A program made the position numbers and the translations under genes. DNA of 64,000 bases, from the NCBI GenBank assembly GCA_023396225.1, contig JAEWWT010000025.1, positions 62,001 to 126,000 on the forward strand, read 5' to 3'. This document shows, one piece after another, positions 61,004 through 64,000 of this stretch; the stretch's first letter is position 1, and the number at the start of each line of letters is the position of its first letter. The DNA comes from Bacillota bacterium (GTDB lineage Bacteria > Bacillota > Clostridia > Oscillospirales > Ruminococcaceae). The notes under the pieces are model-generated. The model was not told where the DNA came from and searched no databases. It worked only from the letters and a program-made list of their open reading frames with translations.

Positions 61004-62077
61004 ATGCCACAGACTATGAAAATAAAGCTTCTGCTTGTCGGCGGCTCTGAAGAATTCATCCAGATGATGAAGATGGTATTCACGGCAGACAACATTATAG
61101 AAATAATAGGATCTGTCGGAATTAAAAGCGCTGATGAACAGATTAACAGGCTGAAACCGGATGCGGTGGCTGTTGACTTTAATTCATTAATATCATCAGT
61201 GGGTGGCTCGGCAAGCGATTATATCAGCGAATTTGAGGTTCCTGTTTTGACTGTTTATAGTGGAAAGCTTGACGAGTCAATTCAGGAGAAAATTTCAGGA
61301 GATGTAATTGTAAAATGCCCTAAATGTAAAACACAGGCGTGTAATACAGCTTTTGCGGCCGAACTGAAAGTAAAACTTATGAATCTGGTTATGATGCCGT
61401 CTATAACAGGCGGAGCTATGCAGATAACTCAGGAGCCGAAAAAGGAAAAACCTTCACCGACTTTCCCGCCTTTTGATCCTGGTGAAAAGATTATTGTTGC
61501 ACTTGGTGCGTCAACGGGAGGAACTGATGCTCTCGAAAAGGTAATCAGATGTTTCCCTGAAAATTTCTGCCCGGTGCTTGTTGTTCAGCATATGCCCGCC
61601 GTATTTACTCAGATGTATGCAGAAAGACTTAACAGGTCATGCAAAATGACAGTCAAGGAAGCACAGGATGGTGATAGACTCCGTCAGGGGTTATGTCTGA
61701 TAGGTGCAGGCAATTATCATATGGAGCTTGACAGCAATTCCGGCGGATACTTTGTAAAATGTCACCAAGGTGAAAAAGTTTCAGGGCATTGCCCTTCAGT
61801 TGATGTTATGTTCCGCAGTGTTGCAGGAAAAGCCAAACATGGTGTTGTTGCAGCAATTCTTACAGGAATGGGTGCTGACGGGGCAGACGGCATATGCAGT
61901 ATCAGAAATGCAGGCGGATATACAATCGGTCAGAACAAGGAAAGCTGTGTTGTATATGGTATGCCGATGGTTGCATATGAAAAGGGTGGCTGCTGTGAAC
62001 AGGCACATATTGACGATATAGGCGGAATTATTGTAAAGAAAGTGCAGAGCATGACTGCAAAATCAAACTTGAAATGA
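61004..62077 (+). CDS. cheB: Chemoreceptor methylesterase CheB with degenerate receiver
   Basis: A 357-residue protein. The C-terminal esterase domain is intact: nucleophile Ser in LGASTGGTDALEKV, His in VVQHMPAVFTQM, Asp in GMGADGADG. The N-terminal receiver domain is degenerate: where CheB has an acidic DDS, this protein has LLVGGSEEF, and the phospho-acceptor region reads DAVAVDFNSLISS, keeping an aspartate but not its partners. It is unlikely to be switched on by CheA phosphorylation in the usual way. An unusual CPKCKTQAC cysteine cluster lies in the linker (about residue 105). GGGGG precedes the ATG. Confidence 0.9.
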   Translation: MPQTMKIKLLLVGGSEEFIQMMKMVFTADNIIEIIGSVGIKSADEQINRLKPDAVAVDFNSLISSVGGSASDYISEFEVPVLTVYSGKLDESIQEKISGDVIVKCPKCKTQACNTAFAAELKVKLMNLVMMPSITGGAMQITQEPKKEKPSPTFPPFDPGEKIIVALGASTGGTDALEKVIRCFPENFCPVLVVQHMPAVFTQMYAERLNRSCKMTVKEAQDGDRLRQGLCLIGAGNYHMELDSNSGGYFVKCHQGEKVSGHCPSVDVMFRSVAGKAKHGVVAAILTGMGADGADGICSIRNAGGYTIGQNKESCVVYGMPMVAYEKGGCCEQAHIDDIGGIIVKKVQSMTAKSNLK

Positions 62078-62149
62078 TGACAGCAGAAAAGGGCCTTACA
62101 ATTATAAACAGTGACAGAGGGCAAAATAATCTCAGAAAGGATTGATGGT

Positions 62150-62647
62150 ATGAATACCGGAATAATCAATCAGGAGGAAAATGACTTTCAGACGGAGCTT
62201 GCTCATAGATATCTTACATTTGTTATTGATAAACAGTATTATGCTTTTCCTATTACTGCGCTCAGGGAAATTATTGAGATTCAGGAAGTTTCACCTGTTC
62301 CGGAGTTTCCGTCCTATGCAAAGGGAATAATAAATATAAGAGGGGACATTGTTCCTGTTATAGATGTACGTCTTAGATTTAAAAAGCCTGAGGTTGAGTA
62401 CACATCAAGAACATGCATTATAATAGTAAATTCAGGTTCACTGAATATCGGGTTTATTGTTGACTATGTTGATGAAGTAAGAGACATCAAGGGCACTGAT
62501 ATTTCTCCTGCACCAAAGCTTACAAACAATGCCGCAAAATATGTAAGCGGAATTGGCAAGGTTGATAACAAGCTGGTTATTGTTCTTGATGCCGAATACC
62601 TTATCGCTGATGAGGATCATACATTATTTACACAGTATTTAGAATGA
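62150..62647 (+). CDS. cheW: Chemotaxis coupling protein CheW (second copy)
   Basis: A 165-residue CheW-family protein, distinct from the one at 59659. RYLTFVIDKQYYAFPITALR, then VSPVPEFPSYAKGIINIRGD and IVPVIDVRLRFKKPEVEY. A short N-terminal extension (about 20 residues) precedes the fold. Two coupling proteins in one operon suggest different receptor arrays or a CheV-like role, but no receiver domain is present. AGAAAGGATTGATGG precedes the ATG. Confidence 0.92.
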   Translation: MNTGIINQEENDFQTELAHRYLTFVIDKQYYAFPITALREIIEIQEVSPVPEFPSYAKGIINIRGDIVPVIDVRLRFKKPEVEYTSRTCIIIVNSGSLNIGFIVDYVDEVRDIKGTDISPAPKLTNNAAKYVSGIGKVDNKLVIVLDAEYLIADEDHTLFTQYLE

Positions 62648-62650
62648 CAT

Positions 62651-62690
62651 TGGCGCTGTTCCGGAAACTCCGGTACGGCGCTGATTTTTT
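62651..62690 (+). terminator. Terminator of the che operon
   Basis: GCGCTGT(T)CCGG pairs with CCGG(T)ACGGCGC, followed by TTTTTTAT. Confidence 0.88.
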
Positions 62691-62713
62691 ATAAAAAAGT
62701 AAATAATTTTCTC

Positions 62714-62740
62714 TAAAGTTTTTTAATATACTGCCGATAA
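62714..62740 (+). promoter_or_regulatory. Sigma-28 promoter of flgM-flgN-flgK
   Basis: TAAA, exactly 15 nt, GCCGATAA: a full match to the flagellar sigma-28 consensus, about 60 bp before flgM. It ties the late genes to FliA (51041-51826). Confidence 0.92.
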
Positions 62741-62802
62741 ATCTATTAGAGAAATGTTCGCTATAGTATTCTGCCTGGTAGGTTGATAAGGAGGGTATGT
62801 AT

Positions 62803-63087
62803 ATGGAGATAAAAAATTACTCGTCAGCAATTAACGCATATAAGTTTAATAGCACTTATGATGGAGTAAAGAAAACCGCTGCACAGGCTGTTCCTAAGAA
62901 CGTTGATGTTGTGGAGTTTTCTTCAAGTTCAAAAAAACGCAGCATAGATAAGACAAAAGCAGAAATCAAGAGCAGTGTCATTAAAGGTGCAAGTGAGGAA
63001 AGAATTGCCTCGCTCAGACAAATGATATCTGAAGGAAGCTACTGCGTTTCCGCAGAAAGCGTTGCTGCTGCTATTCTTGAAGGATAA
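62803..63087 (+). CDS. flgM: Anti-sigma-28 factor FlgM
   Basis: A 94-residue, largely unfolded protein that binds FliA until the hook is complete and is then exported. The C-terminal binding half (IDKTKAEIKSSVIKGASEER, then IASLRQMISEGSYCVSAESV) is the FlgM signature. ATG at 62803 is 8 nt from AAGGAGGG; ATG at 62797 is closer to it. It is transcribed from a sigma-28 promoter, giving feedback on FliA. Confidence 0.9.
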   Translation: MEIKNYSSAINAYKFNSTYDGVKKTAAQAVPKNVDVVEFSSSSKKRSIDKTKAEIKSSVIKGASEERIASLRQMISEGSYCVSAESVAAAILEG

Positions 63088-63155
63088 TACGGGGCAATGC
63101 TGAGGGATTCTGTTACAGGAATCCTCAACAATATAATTTAAAAGGATTGATTTTT

Positions 63156-63608
63156 ATGCCTGATTATCCAAAGTTCTTTGCATTTCTTGATGAATATATT
63201 ACACACTACAAAACATTTCTTGAGTTTGAATACAGCAAGCTTGACTTGATTAACAAGGGAGAAATTGAAAAGCTTAGTAATTCGCTTTCAAAGGAACAGT
63301 CCCTTATTATGAAAAGCAATGCTTTTGAAACAAAGAGGCTTAAAATTCTTGGTGATGATGCAGGAAAAACATTTGACGAGTTGATTGCTTCTGCTCCGAA
63401 ATGGTATCAGCACCGCCTTACTGTAAAGCATGAGGAACTTTCGGAGGTTGTCAGAAAAATCAAGGAGATCAACGATACAGCTAACGTAATCATAACCGAA
63501 AGGCTCCATAAGATAGAAAAGAAATTTGGCGAGTTGGATACATACAACAACAACGGAACCGTTTCACATGAAAAGGTATCCCGTACGACTATGACAAAAA
63601 GTGTCTGA
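63156..63608 (+). CDS. flgN: Flagellar export chaperone FlgN
   Basis: A 150-residue helical protein of the FlgN type, which guards the hook-filament junction proteins FlgK and FlgL. Long coiled coil: FFAFLDEYITHYKTFLEFEY, later EELSEVVRKIKEINDTANVI, then a Ser/Thr/Asn tail. Assignment rests on helical character, length and place between flgM and flgK. ATG at 63156 with AAAGGATTG upstream. Confidence 0.82.
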   Translation: MPDYPKFFAFLDEYITHYKTFLEFEYSKLDLINKGEIEKLSNSLSKEQSLIMKSNAFETKRLKILGDDAGKTFDELIASAPKWYQHRLTVKHEELSEVVRKIKEINDTANVIITERLHKIEKKFGELDTYNNNGTVSHEKVSRTTMTKSV

Positions 63609-63625
63609 TAGAAAGGAAGATTGAA

Positions 63626-64000
63626 ATGGCTTCTAGCTTTATGGGACTTTACGTCCAGAGAGAGGCTTTGCTGGTTTCACAGAAAGCTCTTGACGTAACA
63701 GGAAATAACATTGCAAATATAAAAACAAAGGGGTATACAAGGCAGAGAGTTGACGTTGCCTCCGTTGCCAATACGGGTGGGAATCTTGGTTATAACACAA
63801 GAGTTTCGCTTGCAGGAAAAGGTGTTGAAGGGGTTGGCGTTACTCAGATAAGAGATGCACTACTTGACGAAAAGTACAGAAAATATACTACTGATGTTAC
63901 AGATACAGCCGTTAAAGCAACCGTTCTTAGTGATATTGAAGATGCTCTTGACGACATTGAGGCTGACGATGCAGGATTTGCTGCAATTCTCGGCAAGTTC
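63626..64000 (+). CDS. flgK: Flagellar hook-associated protein FlgK (partial)
   Basis: The first 125 residues of the hook-filament junction protein; the rest lies beyond the window. LYVQREALLVSQKALDVTGN with NIANIKTKGYTRQRVDV is the FlgK N-terminal axial signature. GAAAGGAAG precedes the ATG. Third gene behind the sigma-28 promoter; flgL would be expected next. Confidence 0.92.
   Translation, partial: MASSFMGLYVQREALLVSQKALDVTGNNIANIKTKGYTRQRVDVASVANTGGNLGYNTRVSLAGKGVEGVGVTQIRDALLDEKYRKYTTDVTDTAVKATVLSDIEDALDDIEADDAGFAAILGKF

Overview
The window reads as a low-GC, Gram-positive, spore-forming and flagellated anaerobe of the class Clostridia, most likely near the Ruminococcaceae/Oscillospiraceae. 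The support is a sporulation set (yabP, yabQ, gpr, spoIIP), a clostridial pyruvate:ferredoxin oxidoreductase, a Firmicutes-type flagellar/chemotaxis locus (fliY, cheC, cheD, flbD, ylqG/ylqH-like genes), consensus sigma-A promoters with 17-nt spacers, and many U-tailed hairpin terminators. The species cannot be fixed from the sequence. No rRNA, tRNA, CRISPR array, prophage or transposase gene was recognised.

Layout. 1-5.6 kb: a CPA2 cation/proton antiporter, then branched-chain amino-acid genes ilvB, an extra small gene, ilvN and ilvC. 5.6-17.4 kb: single-gene units, including a 47-aa amphipathic peptide with its own strong promoter, a secreted VWA-domain protein, a HEAT-like protein, a radical SAM protein, nadB, PFOR, an S66 peptidase and a GNAT acetyltransferase. 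17.6-24.1 kb: sporulation and division genes (yabP-yabQ-divIC-S1 protein; gpr-spoIIP) mixed with an Smr-domain gene, an FNT channel and rpsT. 24.1-26.1 kb: small membrane or unknown genes and a permuted NlpC/P60-like hydrolase. 26.3-28.3 kb: a PilZ-ParA-ComFB-like cluster directly before the flagellar genes. 28.7-54.7 kb: one long co-directional flagellar locus, flgB-flgC-fliE-fliF-fliG-fliH-fliI-fliJ-fliK-flgD-(TIGR02530-type)-flgE-flbD-motA-motB-fliM-fliY-cheY-fliO-fliP-fliQ-fliR-flhB-flhA-fliA-flgF/G-flgG-cheC-cheD. 54.7-56.8 kb: ylqG/ylqH-like genes on the minus strand. 57.0-62.7 kb: cheA, cheW, cheR, cheB, cheW. 62.7-64 kb: flgM-flgN-flgK behind a near-perfect sigma-28 promoter, with flgK cut by the window end.

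The flagellar genes give the rod, MS- and C-ring, export gate and ATPase, hook, stator and the sigma-28/FlgM checkpoint that switches on late genes. The che genes give an excitation pathway (CheA/W/Y), adaptation enzymes (CheR/B/D) and CheY-P phosphatases (CheC, FliY). No chemoreceptor, flagellin, flhF or flhG is present in the window.

Most unusual content: (1) three families of structured intergenic repeats: a palindromic TA-flanked MITE of about 113 bp in four copies, a three-hairpin element in two copies with compensatory changes, and a structured leader in two copies fused to the starts of two unrelated genes; (2) CheA with two tandem CheY-binding P2 domains; (3) a double-length FlgD with duplicated modules and a large unexplained C-terminal region; (4) CheB with a receiver domain lacking its acidic pocket; (5) a PilZ-ParA-ComFB cluster beside a flagellar operon that lacks flhF/flhG; (6) a promoter-operator-peptide-terminator unit for a 47-aa peptide. 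All calls come from reading the sequence by eye; no database search was run.
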